Shown here piece by piece: positions 10,569 to 22,649 of a stretch of 64,000 nt of DNA. Each line of letters starts with the position of its first letter. Position 1 is the first letter of the stretch. Location of the stretch: the NCBI GenBank assembly GCA_033439685.1, contig JAUEDM010000009.1:372001-436000 (forward strand). The letters are read 5' to 3'. The translations under genes and the position numbers were made by a program. This DNA is from Apodospora peruviana. Lineage: Eukaryota; Ascomycota; Sordariomycetes; Sordariales; Lasiosphaeriaceae. A model generated the notes under the pieces. It did no database searches. It worked only from the letters and a program-made list of their open reading frames with translations, and was not told the origin of the DNA.

Positions 10569-11211
10569 GGCTGGGCTGGCTAGTTCATATGCTTTCCAGT
10601 TTTTTCCCCAGATCGACTCAAGTCACGAGGTACTACTACTGGAATTTAGGAAGAGGCTAATTGGTATCTCCATATGTGGCTTTAATGTACTTTAAATTGT
10701 ACCTTTCAGTCATATTACAACTCCGTTATTTAAAGAGCATCTTATCACCAAGATAAGAACAGGTTGGAGCGTGCCGACAAGCGGCCCTCCAAAGGAAGCC
10801 TGGAGGAACTGTCCTGGTGTTCTGCGTGATCAAGCGAAGTGGATGTTGGAAATGTGGAAGGCACGATAAAGACCTTATCAGAAGCGACAGCGGAATAGCC
10901 AATCGGAAACAGTACCGGTTTCTCTTTTCCTCCAATTAGCGTTCCCAAAAAAAAATATGTGATTACCTCTCTGCCGTCTCCCTCCGATCTCGGGTTGTTT
11001 CTTAGTGGCCCGTGGCGTTATGATGTCGCCACAACGTGTTCTTGACGCCACATGGCTTTAGAAATGAGACAGAGTACTCGAATTGGTGAAAGTGGCTAGA
11101 TCTGGAAGATTCTAGAATATTATGAACGGGCCATAAATTAAAGGAGCCCCCCGGACCCCTCCTGTGGCACGCTATGATTAAGAAAAAAGAGAAAGAGAGA
11201 AGTAGACCAGC
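10569..11211. other. Intergenic, 3' side of the NLR-like gene
   Basis: No gene is supported. Short frames on the minus strand near 10726-10948 have no recognisable motif. The segment just below 11212 is the 3' untranslated side of the minus-strand NLR-like gene. Confidence 0.45.
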
Positions 11212-14200
11212 TTAGTTGTCTGTCGTGAATGTCATAGTTAGGACGCGTCCCGACAGACAGCCAATAGCAACTATTGATCCCGTCACAGCTGAGCATGTTG
11301 GCCGATATTCCGGAGGCAGCCACAGCCAATTTTCTAAGCCCCTCATAATCCACCTGTTGTCCGAGCCTATTCCATAACCTTGGTAATGTGGGGGGTTGGC
11401 ATCGTGTGATCCGCATGTAATCTGCTTCGAGTTAAGGGAAGACGCTACCGAGTTGACCGAAATGCCATGCCCCTCAAGCGTCTGCGCACATGCCCCCGTG
11501 GCCGTATCCCAGATCTTGATGGTGTTGTCGTGTGACCCGGACGCAAGCCATTTCGAATCGGGCGAGAACGCTACCGAGAAGACGGAATAGCCATGCCCCT
11601 CAAGCGTCTGCGCACATGCCCCCGTGGCCGTATCCCAGATCTTGATGGTCTTGTCGCTTGACCCGGACGCAAGCCATTTCGAATCGGGCGAGAACGCTAC
11701 CGAGAAGACGGAATAGCGATGCCCCTCAAGCGTCTGCGCACATGCCCCCGTGGCCGTATCCCAGATCTTGATGGTGTTGTCGCTTGACCCGGACGCAAGC
11801 CATTTCGAATCGGGCGAGAACGCTACCGAGTTGACGCAATCGCCATGCCCCTCAAGCGTCTGCCGGCACGCGTTCCAATTATCTTCTACAATTGGCACGG
11901 TAGTAATCCATCTCTGTTCTTCCTCCTTGAATAGGCGTCTTGTTATACTGCGGGCCGGGCTGAATACAAGTGCTGAAGCGTATACCTGAAGGGGATAGTT
12001 CTCAACTAGCCATCTACAGTATAGGGCAAACCGGCGCATGTCATAGATAAGGCTTGGTAACTGTGATGTAACGGTGCTTTTCTAATTGATGTTAGAAGTG
12101 CTTAGTGATGAGATAGGTATTACCGGGTAGAGCTCACCTGAAGAATGCTCTCAAGCTTCGCCATTGCAAATATCCCCTGTGACATGCTCCTGCAAAGTGA
12201 AAGAGCTTCGAGCCAGTGAAGATAGCGCTTCCTTAGGAAGTCATCGATGACACCACCATCTTGGAAAACATCTGGGTGCTTGATATTGTCGCTTGACTGC
12301 CAGTCATTGAGATGATCAACCCAGTAAACGCACGAGTACCCTACTGTCGCAAGGGGGTCCGGGGCTGGTACACGGACTTTGTCGACAGGAAACCCTGGCA
12401 CGCATATGCTGTAAATATCGCGTTGTAACTTTTCAGACAGAAGCTTCAGCGATCGGCTGAATATGTCATAGTGAGCAATTGATGCGCCGCAGGGAAAGAG
12501 CAAAGCCGAGGCTTGCTCGTGTAAGTAATCCTTAACCGACTGATGAACGAGATAAATTTGGCCGCCCCGGATTGTCAGGAATGAACCACACATAGCTACG
12601 ATTTTTTTGATATCGTCGGTTGACTGCGAGATCTCTTCTGGGAATCCAGATAGTTTGCCAATTTCGGCCAAGTAAAGTGGTCGATATGTGACGACAGCAG
12701 CGGAGAGTATCGCCTGGCAGAATTTCAGAGTTCTCCTTGAAAGTTGCTGGATCTGGTGTATCATACGATCGTAGAGAGGGTAGAGACCCGAGGGTAACTC
12801 TTCAGCTGCTTGTAGGAGGTCCCAGTGTTCAATACCCTCAAGTTCCTGAACCACAAGGGCAACCCAGAGAAACGTGCCATTTGCCTTCTGACGGAGAGAA
12901 TCCTGTATCTGAACCCTGAGTAAGTCACGACCCTGGAGTGACCTGAAGGTAGACAGCTTGTAATCAATATACAAGTTGACGGCATGGGATATTTGGGCTG
13001 CATTTTCCTTCAATTCGAGGCTTAGCCTGGCTTTCTCGTCAATCGATGACATTTCCTTCTCTACCACGTGCTCATTTCGACTTGATATGAGCCATTTTAA
13101 ACGGGCTGATGACGACGAGATACGGGAGATGAAGTTCAGAAGCTTTGGTAAGTCGACAACACATTCATCTAGGGCGTCGACGACCAGGCAGGTTGGCTTC
13201 AAGTTCGGATCTCCTAGCATCCCGCCTAGAATATCCGAGAGGGCGAACCACGCATTTGCGTCGGAGAGGGATTCACCAGCGTCGGTGTATTTGCGCAGGT
13301 GAGGTATGAGACGTGGTTGCTGGTTGGCAAGAAGGTAAATTAAGCCACGTAACACGGCATTGGCGTTATTGATACGCGAGTCCGTAGCCTGACAGAAGAA
13401 ATAGACCAGATTGCGACAGTGTCCGTCAGCAATAATTGCTTCCTCTAGCTCGTTGATGATGCCGCAGAGCAGCATGGTTTTGCCCTTGCCAGGATCTCCT
13501 TTGATCCAGAGAAGGCGGCTCTCTAGCTGGTCTTGCCATTGTTGGAAGTTGGGGGTGGCGAGAACCCAGCAGTAAGCGTCGGCAAGCAAACCACCCTTTG
13601 CCTCTTCGATACGCTTCTTGTCACGGCGTGGATTCGTGGAAAGAAATTCGGCCAGGCAGCGATCATGCTTGCTAATTTCCTCTCGCAGTCGCCTAAAGGC
13701 TTCTTCTTCTCCTTCGCCGTACCGAAGTGGTATTTGTACGTTAAAGATGCCGAATAGACAGTAAGCCTTATCTTCTTCACGTGTCGTACTGCGCTTTTCA
13801 ATCCACGACATGCGCACTTCAAAGCTGAAATTGGACAATGAGTTGGCTTGGAGAGCTCCCAGGGGAATGCCGGTTGTGTTGTGAATATGCTCTGCTAGAG
13901 ACTTCTTGTCTCCCAGACGCTCGCGGTCTTGGGAGAAGAATTCAACGACTGTTGGAGCAATAAGCTCTTGGAGCGTCCACCCACGAGTGAACCATCGGGA
14001 TTTTCGAAAAGCCAATTCCCACTTAAGGTTGCCATCGGCGTCTCGTTTGTAGGGTGAGACGTCTGTAAGATAGACATAGCATTTGGCCGCATTGCGGTAC
14101 CATAGGAACATGGAGTCGAGAGCCTTCTGAAGCTCGGCATCGTCGGACTTGTCGATGCAGCATGTGTCGACCCAGAAGAAATTCAGACCATCGCGCCTGG

Positions 14201-14390
14201 CTTGGTCTCCGCAAAACTGAATCTTGGCGTAGCCTGCTTTATTCTTGGCCGTTCCCTCCTCCAGGTCTTTGAAGAGTACCTCCTCATCGCCCCATGTGTG
14301 TGAAAGTATTGCATACGGTGGGACCTTGTCATCGTGAAAATCACGCGTTGAACGGAAATCACCGGTATTGTTGCGTTCCAGGAGGCGCAT
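11212..14390 (-). CDS. HET-NACHT-WD40 (HNWD) NLR-like incompatibility protein
   Basis: Two exons, 14390-12138 and 12081-11212, are joined by a 56-bp intron (GTGAGC...TTAG) that leaves the frame intact; about 1040 residues. An N-terminal HET domain shows YAILSHTWGDE (residues 26-36), FFWVDTCCID (71-80) and RGWTLQEL (about 136-143). A NACHT domain follows, with Walker A GDPGKGKT (298-305) and Walker B CLVVDALDE (401-409). The second exon carries three nearly identical 42-residue WD40 repeats, a fourth degenerate one, and a conserved tail with LWLPPEYRP. This is the architecture of Podospora HET-E/HET-D/HET-R, in which the WD40 repeats recognise non-self ligands and the HET domain triggers cell death. 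The role here is inferred from architecture. The repeat number is low for the family, so the array may have contracted. Confidence 0.9.
11447..11873 (-). repeat. 126-bp tandem repeats encoding WD40 units
   Basis: Units begin near 11521, 11647 and 11773 with exact 126-bp spacing, and partial copies lie on both sides. They differ at only a few positions, mostly at variable sites of the blade such as SS/SH, D/K and R/G. High identity between units is typical of incompatibility-type WD40 arrays kept alike by recombination. Confidence 0.9.
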
Positions 14391-14545
14391 TGCCGAAAGC
14401 CTGCCGAGCTCAACTTCTCGCAGCTACTTGTATGGCTGTTCGACAGCGGGAGAAGGCGAGCAGGTGTGCGGGGAGACGGGCGGCTCTAGCACGCCCTGTA
14501 GATCAGTAACTGAAGCGATGGGAAGCTCTTAGACATGGGTAAGAA

Positions 14546-15145
14546 TTACCTACTGCGAGGGGTTGTTGAGATGGGTAGTGCAAATCTCGGTGGGTTCGGT
14601 TGTTGCAGCTCAAAGGTGGTTGTTGCTGCTGTCTCCAAGGAGAGATGCTGTCCGCCCAGATCGCCAACCCCGCATGTCAGGCATTGTGCTGGTGTTGGCG
14701 CCCAAACGGCTGGCGCCAAATGCCATTGGCGGTGTTTCCCGGCCGTGCATGAACACGTGCTCTGGAGCGGCCGTTGGAACTTCTTTCCGCAGGCTTGTTG
14801 TTTTGGCGCGTCGGTATACTGGCTGGTGCTGCGAACACGCTGTCTTAGCATTCTTGGTGGCCCTGCCGCCTCGCGATCTGAATACTTAGCAGCGGCCAGT
14901 GTTGCCGACCTGGCGTTCTTTGGCGAAGGCCCCTTGTGCGCGTGGCTCGGAGACGAGAACGGGTTCCTGCTCGCGACGCCACCAGGGCCTGCTGGTCGCG
15001 GTGTCGTAGCTGATTTGGGAATAGGATCCGATGTCGTAGAGGCGGGCGCATTGTGTGCAGACAGGGTATTCTGCCGAACAAACTCCCAGTCATCAGGAAG
15101 AATCACCAGCAAATGGTTGCACAGCAAAAGGAAGCGCTGGATCAA
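14546..15145 (-). other. Long open frames on both strands, product doubtful
   Basis: A 199-codon frame on the minus strand (14546-15145) lies almost exactly opposite a 204-codon frame on the plus strand (14535-15149). The stretch is more GC-rich than its surroundings, which by itself lengthens random frames. Neither product has a domain I recognise. It lies just upstream of the HNWD gene, so it may include its promoter or a former 5' exon. Confidence 0.2.
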
Positions 15146-15707
15146 TTGATTCAGTCGATAATGGAGAGGCTATTGGCATGTAATCGCCGTTACATACTTG
15201 TGTGTCGTTTACCCTGCCGGACACTGTCCCTCCACAAGCCGCTTTAAGTTGCTTCATATCGGTTCTACCCTCCTTTGTACTAGCTTGTTTTAAGACGTCA
15301 GGAAGACACGTCTAAGTATCCCCGGATAGCTGGGCCGTGCTTACCGACATGCCATAAATCTTGCAGTAGGATCTCATGCTTAATATCCTCCGCGCGGTCC
15401 TTGGGACCCGGTTTCCGAAATCTTCTACAAGGCTATTGGTCCGCAAAGGCCATATCTAGAGAAATCCAAAGTTAGAAACAAACCAGACACTGCGACATTG
15501 CGAGATTTGGGTGAAACTCATACTCCCTAAACCAGGTGTCCACCGCACCCCTGGCAGACTGGATCTCTCTAATCTGGATCCCACTCGCCCACTTGTGACC
15601 GTATCTTCTAACGTAAGCCACTGCAGTTTGATCGGAGCGCGTTGGATCTAAACGCATGGGCCACATTTATATATCGTGGGCCGGGGAGGCTGGGTTAATG
15701 GGCGGAT
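15146..15707. other. Non-coding stretch before the palindromic element
   Basis: No gene-like frame with recognisable motifs was seen on either strand. Confidence 0.4.
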
Positions 15708-16326
15708 TGTGACGGTCGGTGCGATTGAGCCTTGATTGAATTGATTGCGACCGTTAACGGTATATAACACATTAAAATTCCAAAGGCTGATGACACCTTT
15801 GGTATTCTGGCATCCTTTTGCGATTGAGGGGGTTTTGGTGTAATGGTTTAGGTCATTGCACTGGCTCGTCACAACTATAATTCTTTTCCAGATTCTCCAC
15901 ACTATGCCGAAAAAGTTTTACAAAAAGATTTTGAAATACTATAGAAAAAAAAATATTTCAGACTTAGGAGCGCTGCAAACACCCTTAAGTCTCCTAATAG
16001 CCCGTGCCTCCGCCATTTTCGGGGTGAAGTTAGTATTTGGAAACACGGGCGATCTCATTTATAGGGGGACGCAAAAGCTTTATAGGGCCCAACCCGGGAC
16101 CAGGGTATCTGTCAGAAGTGCTACACGCTGGATTCTGTGAATTTGATGGGAGTTGCAACTACGTGTGACGAGCCAGTGCAATGACCCAAACCATTACACC
16201 AAACCCCCCTCAATCGCAAAAGGATGCCAGAATACCAAAGGTGTCAGCCTTTGGAATTTTAATGTGTTATATACCGTTAACGGTCGCAATCAATTCAATC
16301 AAGGCTCAATCGCACCGACCGTCACA
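15708..16326. mobile_element. Palindromic fold-back element with about 165-bp inverted repeats
   Basis: Bases 15708-15873 (166 bp) and 16164-16326 (163 bp) are inverted copies. I see two substitutions and one 3-bp indel between them. The outer ends read TGTGACGGTC...GACCGTCACA, and the inner ends also finish in GTCACA. The 290-bp centre has a 94-codon plus-strand frame with no known domain. No convincing target duplication is visible at the borders. It resembles a non-autonomous long-arm DNA element, or two head-to-head copies of a short repeat. Confidence 0.7.
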
Positions 16327-16351
16327 CCGTGTCCTTTTTTTTTTTTCTTCA

Positions 16352-16374
16352 GCTCTCTGGCTTTGCCAGAGAGC
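16352..16374 (+). repeat. Perfect 10-bp-stem hairpin, copy 1
   Basis: GCTCTCTGGC, loop TTT, GCCAGAGAGC. The identical 23 bases occur at 43514-43536. The following 40 or so bases (…ATGGTGGCAGGCC… against …ATGGTGGCAAGCC…) are also similar, so both are fragments of one repeat family. Confidence 0.8.
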
Positions 16375-16535
16375 CTTCTTTATATCTATGAATGGTGGCA
16401 GGCCGTGCATGTCTGTGACAACTGGTTACAAATCCATGAGTCTGGCCACTGGTTACAAATCTAGGATTATGGCTACTGCTCGATCCTTCCTCTCTGACAG
16501 GCACCCCTTTCTACCTGACAGTTTCAATCCATTAA

Positions 16536-16636
16536 TCAAGGTTAGCCATCAGGGTTAGCCATCAGGGTAGCCATCCATCAGGGTCAGCCATCAGGGTCAG
16601 CCATCAGGGTCAGCCATCAGGGTCAGCCATCAGGGC
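16536..16636 (+). repeat. 13-bp minisatellite, array B
   Basis: About seven copies of AGCCATCAGGGTC or AGCCATCAGGGTT, more regular than array A at 10455-10568. The two arrays flank the segment that contains the HNWD gene and the palindromic element. Confidence 0.9.
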
Positions 16637-17939
16637 CGTCCGAACCCGGAACTATGCACTTCTTTCTATTGGCCCAAACTGATAACCAGGGACGGCTGCA
16701 TTCTTCGGGTCGGAGAACCGGATTCCGTTGCTGCTCGGCGTTAAAACACCCTGTCTTTCCAACTCTAATGCACGCTTGACGATCTGCTGACAATGCTGTG
16801 CCAGTAAATAACGATGGTGTATATTAACGTGCGTTTTGATAGAACCGGTGATACCTGTCACAGCCTAGCTCTCGTAGGCGGCACAACTCATCTATTGGGC
16901 GCTATCGACGAAGATTCTATTCTAAGGAGAGAAGAGGGAGGAAAACAGAAAGAACGCGATCGCTGCACTTGACAATGCTGGTGAGACGCGTTGGCTCCAC
17001 CGCGGGGTTTACCCGGCTTTACCACGCGTGGATGATACCGGTGTTGCTTGGTCTGGCCCTCACAATGTAAATGCCTAAGTTTTCTGCTTAAGGGATCCCT
17101 GTATATGATGTGAGCCTCTACATCCCAGCGGGATGACTAACTTGATAAACTAACGCCTTGTAACTAATACTATTTCACTTCAACTAAAGCCCTCCAAGTA
17201 GTTATCCAATACTATCTTACTTACTTTTAAGCCAGCTTCGGACTTTGAAAACTATTCAAAGGTATTTTATCGGGACTTATCTATCTACGGACGCCAGCAC
17301 ATACTATCTTTACCCAATTCTTTATTTCCCGTCCATTCAGTTCACTTTCCGCTAGCTCGTCAAGATCGGCATCGTTTAGATTGTGCTTCGCCGACCGCAT
17401 TTGTGTCAGAAAATTCTTCCAGACCTGTCAACGCGCCATGTTATCGAGGTTGGGGGTACTGGAGGATAAGATTCATCCGATACAAAAGCGTCACCAATTG
17501 CGTCGAGCCGGAGCCACCTATAAGCCCATATTTTGCCGAGATACGGAACATAGGACCGTAGAAGAACACAGCATAGATAGCAAGGACCTTTGAAAGTTCC
17601 ATACTATCGCTGACTGCCATGGCTAAGGGCGCGCGGCAAGGGAGTCCTTTCGCTACATCCCTCATTGCAACGTCCGGGAAATACGTGCCAAGAAACAGCC
17701 CCCAAAACACCAGGTGGATCGACCGTATCCCGTCATGTAACAGTCGGATTCCGGACGAATGCTGGTTTCCGGCAGGGTAATTCCCGGGCTGTGAAGATAT
17801 AAGACGGGGACAGCGTATCCTGCCGAAAAATTTAAATCACCTAACGCTAATACAACTCAAAGGTCAGGAGGGAGCATCGCGCCCAAGCAAGTTGTATTCC
17901 CTCAGTCAACAAGGAACTTTTAGCGCAACAACTGCCAAG
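16637..17939. other. Intergenic stretch with unassigned minus-strand frames
   Basis: A 69-codon minus frame (16652-16861) and an 89-codon minus frame (17441-17710) exist. The second has hydrophobic stretches, but neither has a motif or splice context I can support. Bases 17100-17340 are AT-rich. The last 150 bp are presumably the promoter of the gene at 17940. Confidence 0.4.
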
Positions 17940-19827
17940 ATGCGTCTGCTCTCTGGTCTCGGGCTCTTGGCTGCGTCGCTGCGGGGCCTCGCCGTAGCCC
18001 AGAACTGTCCGTTTCTGGGACCAGCCTACCCCCCTGCGACCAATGTAACAGCCCTAGCATTTGTTTCGACCAGCAAGGCATTCGAGTTAGCTCTCACGAG
18101 TGCCCTTGCCGAGGGGGAGATTGCGGGGAACGAGACGTTCTACGCGGTCCAGGTGTACACGCCCGACTCCAAGAAGCCCATCTATGAGACCTATCACTCG
18201 GCGACAATCCAGAATGCAACAAGCCAGGTGAAAGTTGGCCCTGATACCGTCTTCAGGTTGTACAGTATCTCCAAGCTCATCACCGTGTATGCCATTCTTG
18301 CCAAGCTCGGGGATAAGTATTGGGATGAACCTGTAGCCAAGTATATTCCCGAGTTTTCCCATTTGCAACCGGGGAATCCTGCGCACGATGTTATCTGGGA
18401 CGAGGTTACGATAGGGAGTTTGGCGAGTTTGATGAGCGGCGTTGGTAGGGACTGTAAGTCACTCGACCCCTGAGCTTTTGTGGCGTGTTAAGGATCCTAC
18501 TAACTCACATAGACGCACTCAATGACCAGAGTGCGGGTGGCCAGCCAAAACGTCCTGGCTTTCGTGATATTGAGGATTCTGACGTGGTGAGGTGCGGCTC
18601 CGAGGGACTCAGACCCTGCAACCGCGAAGGTACGGTCATGTTACAGCCGTCCATCCTCAAACCACCCGCTGACCCCGAGCAGAATCGCTCCGTGATATCC
18701 TGAAGGTCTGGCCCTTCAGCAGCTCCTTTAACACGCCCAACTACTCCAATATGGCCTTCCAACTCCTCGCCTACGCAATCGAAAACATCACGGAAACTCC
18801 CTTCCCAACCATCGTCCGCCAGCAACTCATCGAGCCCCTCAACCTCCGCCACACATACGTCACGTACCCCGGAAACATCACCGACTACGCCCCCGCCGGC
18901 GGCTGGGCCAGCGACTTTGGCGACATCGCCCCGATGGGCGGCTACTACCAATCTGTCAGCGACTTGACAGCCCTCGGCGCCTCCATCCTGAACTCGACCC
19001 TGCTCCCGCCCGCCACAACGCGCAAGTGGCTCAAGCCCCTGACCCATACCTCAAGCCTGTTCGCCTCGATCGGCCGTCCCTGGGAAATCGTGCGCCGCCG
19101 CGTGCCCATGTCATCCACGAGCAAGACTACGCGCATCGTGGACGTCTACACCAAACAAGGCGGCGGCAGCACATACACCTCCCTCATCGCCCTCTCACGG
19201 GACCATAACCTCGGCATTTCCATCCTCACCGCCGGTCCCCGGTCCGGCGATGCCTTCCAGGTCATCAAGAATCTCGCACTGGAGACGTGGATCCCCGCAG
19301 CCGAACAGGCGGCGCGCGAGGCGGCGAATGCGAACTTTGGGGGATTGTATTCACTGTTTGGAACCAACTCGTCTCTGGAGATTGGACTGCACCCGGATGA
19401 GCCGGGCTTGTTCATGTCTAAGCTGGTCAGCAACGGCACCGATATCCTCGATTTGGTGCGAACCTTGGTAGGGAAGCAGGGCAAGTTTGGGCTGTGGTTT
19501 TATCCCATGAGCCTGATCGGACTGGCCTTCTCCGGGACGGAGCAGGCGTTCAGAGGCGCGTTTGGAGAGGTTGGAGTTCCGGCTGATGCGGAATGTGCGA
19601 CCTGGGCTGAGGTGGATAGGCTCAGGTATGGAAGGAATCCCGGCGATTTGGCAGTTTTTGGCGTCGATAGACGGGGGCAGGCGACGGGCGTGACAATGCC
19701 AATGTTGAATGAGGGGGCTTTTAGGAAGGCCGGGGCTAGTGGGGGATTTTTGGAAGGGAGAGGCAATACGGGCTTTCCCAGGGGATGTGATGCATGTCTA
19801 CCCGTAATATCGCCTACTAAGATCTAA
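17940..19827 (+). CDS. Secreted beta-lactamase-like serine hydrolase
   Basis: Exons 17940-18453, 18513-18629 and 18683-19827 join in frame through introns of 59 and 53 bp (GTAAGT...CATAG; GTACGG...CAG) to give 591 residues. The ATG at 17940 opens a signal peptide (MRLLSGLGLLAASLRG... then AQNCPF). The active-site SxxK is SISK near residue 110, and the second motif YSN is near residue 231. A TKQGGG segment may supply the third motif. Several N-glycosylation sites (NVT, NET, NAT, NIT, NST) fit export. The long C-terminal part resembles the extra domain of the fungal ARB_00930-like group. The fold is that of penicillin-binding proteins and esterases; the substrate in fungi is generally unknown, so function beyond serine hydrolase is not claimed. 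Confidence 0.85.
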
Positions 19828-19835
19828 TACCAAAT

Positions 19836-20229
19836 TCATGCTCCCCGCCAAACCTTGACCGTTCTGCCCGTCAACACGTCGACAAAAATCGGATTCGACT
19901 GCACCACCAAAGACTCCTCCCCACCTACCTCATCCGTGCTATTTCCTACCTTGAACGCACCCTTTCCAAACTCCTTAGCCAACCTCGTTTGCAATATCTC
20001 CCTCTCCGTGTCAAGCTCCCTCGACACGAATCCCCCCCCCCCCTCCCCCTCCATCCTGGCCTCCTTCGCCCGCAACGCAAAAACTACCCCTTCCCTTACA
20101 TTACCTCCACCCCCTTCCCCAAGCTCGACAGTCCACCCCCTCCCCTTGGTACTCGCCACCATGACGCCCGCCCCTACACCCTTGAAGGGGTTTGTTTTCC
20201 AAACGATTAGGGTGGTGAGCAGGGGCGGA
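19836..20229 (-). CDS. Possible C-terminal exon of an unrecognised protein
   Basis: The minus strand is open from a possible CATAG acceptor near 20230 down to a TAG at 19838-19836. It reads through a hydrophobic start (PPLLTTLIVW), a Gly-rich stretch and a polar C-terminus (SNPIFVDVLTGRTVKVW). A run of about 12 G in this strand, near 20032-20043, makes the frame fragile. An upstream exon may lie at about 20370-20480, where SVSDARVAQHFASELSVYMI is read, but I could not prove the join. It converges with the beta-lactamase-like gene, whose stop is 8 bp away. Confidence 0.35.
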
Positions 20230-22221
20230 TTCTATGGCAGATCAGAACTTTGACTATAGTCAGCCACTGAAGTAAGTAACTTTTCTAGCAATTTCTATGA
20301 GACTGTGACCTCCTCAAGATCCTGGCTGGCGCCCTGGCTGGCACCCCGGCTTTTTGGAAAACAAACCCATCAAACGGTGTACATCGTCTTGGCGCCCGTG
20401 ATCATGTACACGCTCAGTTCGCTTGCAAAATGTTGCGCGACGCGCGCGTCGGAGACAGAGGAGCTCCAGGGTGGGAGCGAATTGTACCGTGCGCTGGTGG
20501 GAAAAGATGTAGGAGAGGATGTGTTTCCTGTCAAAGGTAAAGGCGTATTCGTTGCCGGGACCGTAGATGAAGAGAAAGATGGAGAAGAGGCCCGCCGCGT
20601 AAGAAATACGCGATCGCCCAGACAAATTGTAAATGTGGAAGGAGTGGACGTGTATGCCTGTGAGAATTTGGTACATGGATGTTAACAAACATGAGGGCAC
20701 TCTGAGGCAGTGGTAAGCATCTGGAGTTGACTCCAGAGTGAGAACCCTTCGGGCCCGAGAGCCAGGGGAAGGGCATATGGAAAGGAAATATACAGAGTAA
20801 TTATCCTAGAAATCCTTTAGGCTACCCTAGCACTTGGCTATCTCCCAAGCATGGTTATTTAACAAGCGCTACGAGCCTTAATACACGAGACACCCTTCAT
20901 CTCCTAAACAACACCCACTGGTAAAGGTACCTTATAAACATTACCAGTATCGGCGACTAGTAATAGATATAAACATTCCTAAACGGAAGAGGACGAAGTA
21001 CCCATGAAATTTTAAGCGGTGGCTATTGCGGATTCAAATGTCCCAGTTCTAGGCCCTTGCTTACACGGAGACCATTGTTGGGCTCTTCGGTAAAAACTGC
21101 GCCTTCTCGCAAGGCTATGCTACTTAATGGGCAGAATATCAGCCTACACTGAGCCGGGGCCGATCCAGAACTGATAAAAATCAGGTAACTATGAGCATGG
21201 ACGGTCGTCGATTTTAGAGTGGTATAACAATGAGATTGTAAAAGTCAGAACTCGCATGATCCTTCTTTGTTTTATTGTTGACCACAAAGATGCCCTTTGC
21301 CCGGCTGATATAATGAGAAGCGACCCCTTTGTTGACAGCAAGTTGAACAATGGGGGAAGCGTAACTTTGTATCAGCTATGCTAATTCCATTCGGTTTATC
21401 GATGCCACATCGCATGCTTGTGGCCCAGCCAGAGGCAGCAGGAAGGAAGGCGTTGAGCCCTTGGCACTCGGACTTCCAGACCCCGGAGTCCTTAGTTGAC
21501 GAAAGACGTTCATCGTTGCCCCGGCAGGGCTACGGATAGAAGTATGAAGTTGGAGAAGCCAAAGACTGCTGACGTGATGGGATAACGAGGCAGACGATTA
21601 GTAGTTTTGGAGGGATGGGCTTTACCATTCGGGTCAAGAGTGCCTGTGGTCTGTCAACTACAGTTCTTATCGCTCGAGACTTTCTATGCTGGTGAAAGAC
21701 AAGGCCTTGATTGCAGGATTTCATCCGAGCGCTATTCATCAGATGAGAGAACCCCAGGCCACAGGTTTCCAGTCACCCACATGTCATGGAATACAATAGG
21801 ACACCCCACAAGGGCCCAAGGAGGCAACGGAAACCAGAGGAATAGAGAAGCAGGACAGTATGAGAACGTATCTTCTCACCTCGCGTTGACCAGGGTCTTC
21901 CAGCAGATCTAACTTTGGATCGCTCTTGACATCAAATCTTGTGACTGGAGCATTGGCGCGGGCCCCGACGGCTATCCAGTTGAAAACATGTGAATCATCC
22001 TGCTGAACCATCCTCGCTGTTTTCTGCCTTACTCCGTTCAACTCTTCCCTGCCAACAGTGAAGGTGCTTCATTTTCCGTTGACCTCAAAACCCCACTGCA
22101 CAACACCACTCCAAACACCAAACATCAAACATCCATCTTCCCACACCAACACTATCTACACAGCACCGATAAACAAAGGGAATACGAAAACTCGCACCAC
22201 CAGTCACATCATCAGAAACAA
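20230..22221. other. Long intergenic stretch, no gene supported
   Basis: Apart from the possible upstream exon near 20370-20480, only shadow frames are seen. The final 200 bp (22040-22221) are C/A-rich, like a fungal core promoter and 5' leader, and serve the gene at 22317. Confidence 0.4.
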
Positions 22222-22649
22222 GTAAGCAAACATCCTCCAATCAAGCGGGAAAAAAACACAGCACCAGAATTCTAACTTACGCAGCAACCAAGCTAGATAC
22301 CGTACACCCCTCCACAATGGCGCCTCCGAACATCATGATCAAAGAGTTCTGGCGGCGGTGCAAGTTCTACAAGGTCACGGCCGAAGACAAATGGGATGGG
22401 GCATTCATTTCGTTCTTGCCGTTGGTCTACCTCCCCATTGACTGGGTCAACGACATGGTCGTGCCGGCGTTTGGGAAGACTGGCGTCGCCGTGGAGGTAT
22501 CGGTCTGTTTTCCCTTACCTATGCACCATATATACCTATATGAGTAGGCCTCCTGACAATGAGTTTCTTGACCGCAGCGCACGGAGGGCAGCCACACGAT
22601 CACCCTCTACATTCCCGGTGTAACCACTGCTACTTTGGAGAGCAAGTAA
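22222..22649 (+). CDS. Small two-exon protein of 83 residues, with a 5'-leader intron
   Basis: Coding exons 22317-22496 and 22578-22649 join through an 81-bp intron (GTATCG...CCGCAG) to MAPPNIMIKEFWRR... ending TLESK. A second likely intron lies in the 5' leader at 22222-22284 (GTAAGC, CTAAC, GCAG). The protein has a basic N-terminus, a hydrophobic Pro-containing middle (FISFLPLVYLPI) and a Thr-rich tail. It resembles no family I can name. Well-formed splice sites in both leader and coding part favour a real gene. Confidence 0.6.

Noticed and set aside
15843..15873. tRNA A-box-like TGGTGTAATGG within the inverted-repeat arm
   Set aside because: No B-box (GGTTCRANYC) or cloverleaf pairing follows, so a tRNA or tRNA-derived SINE is not supported.
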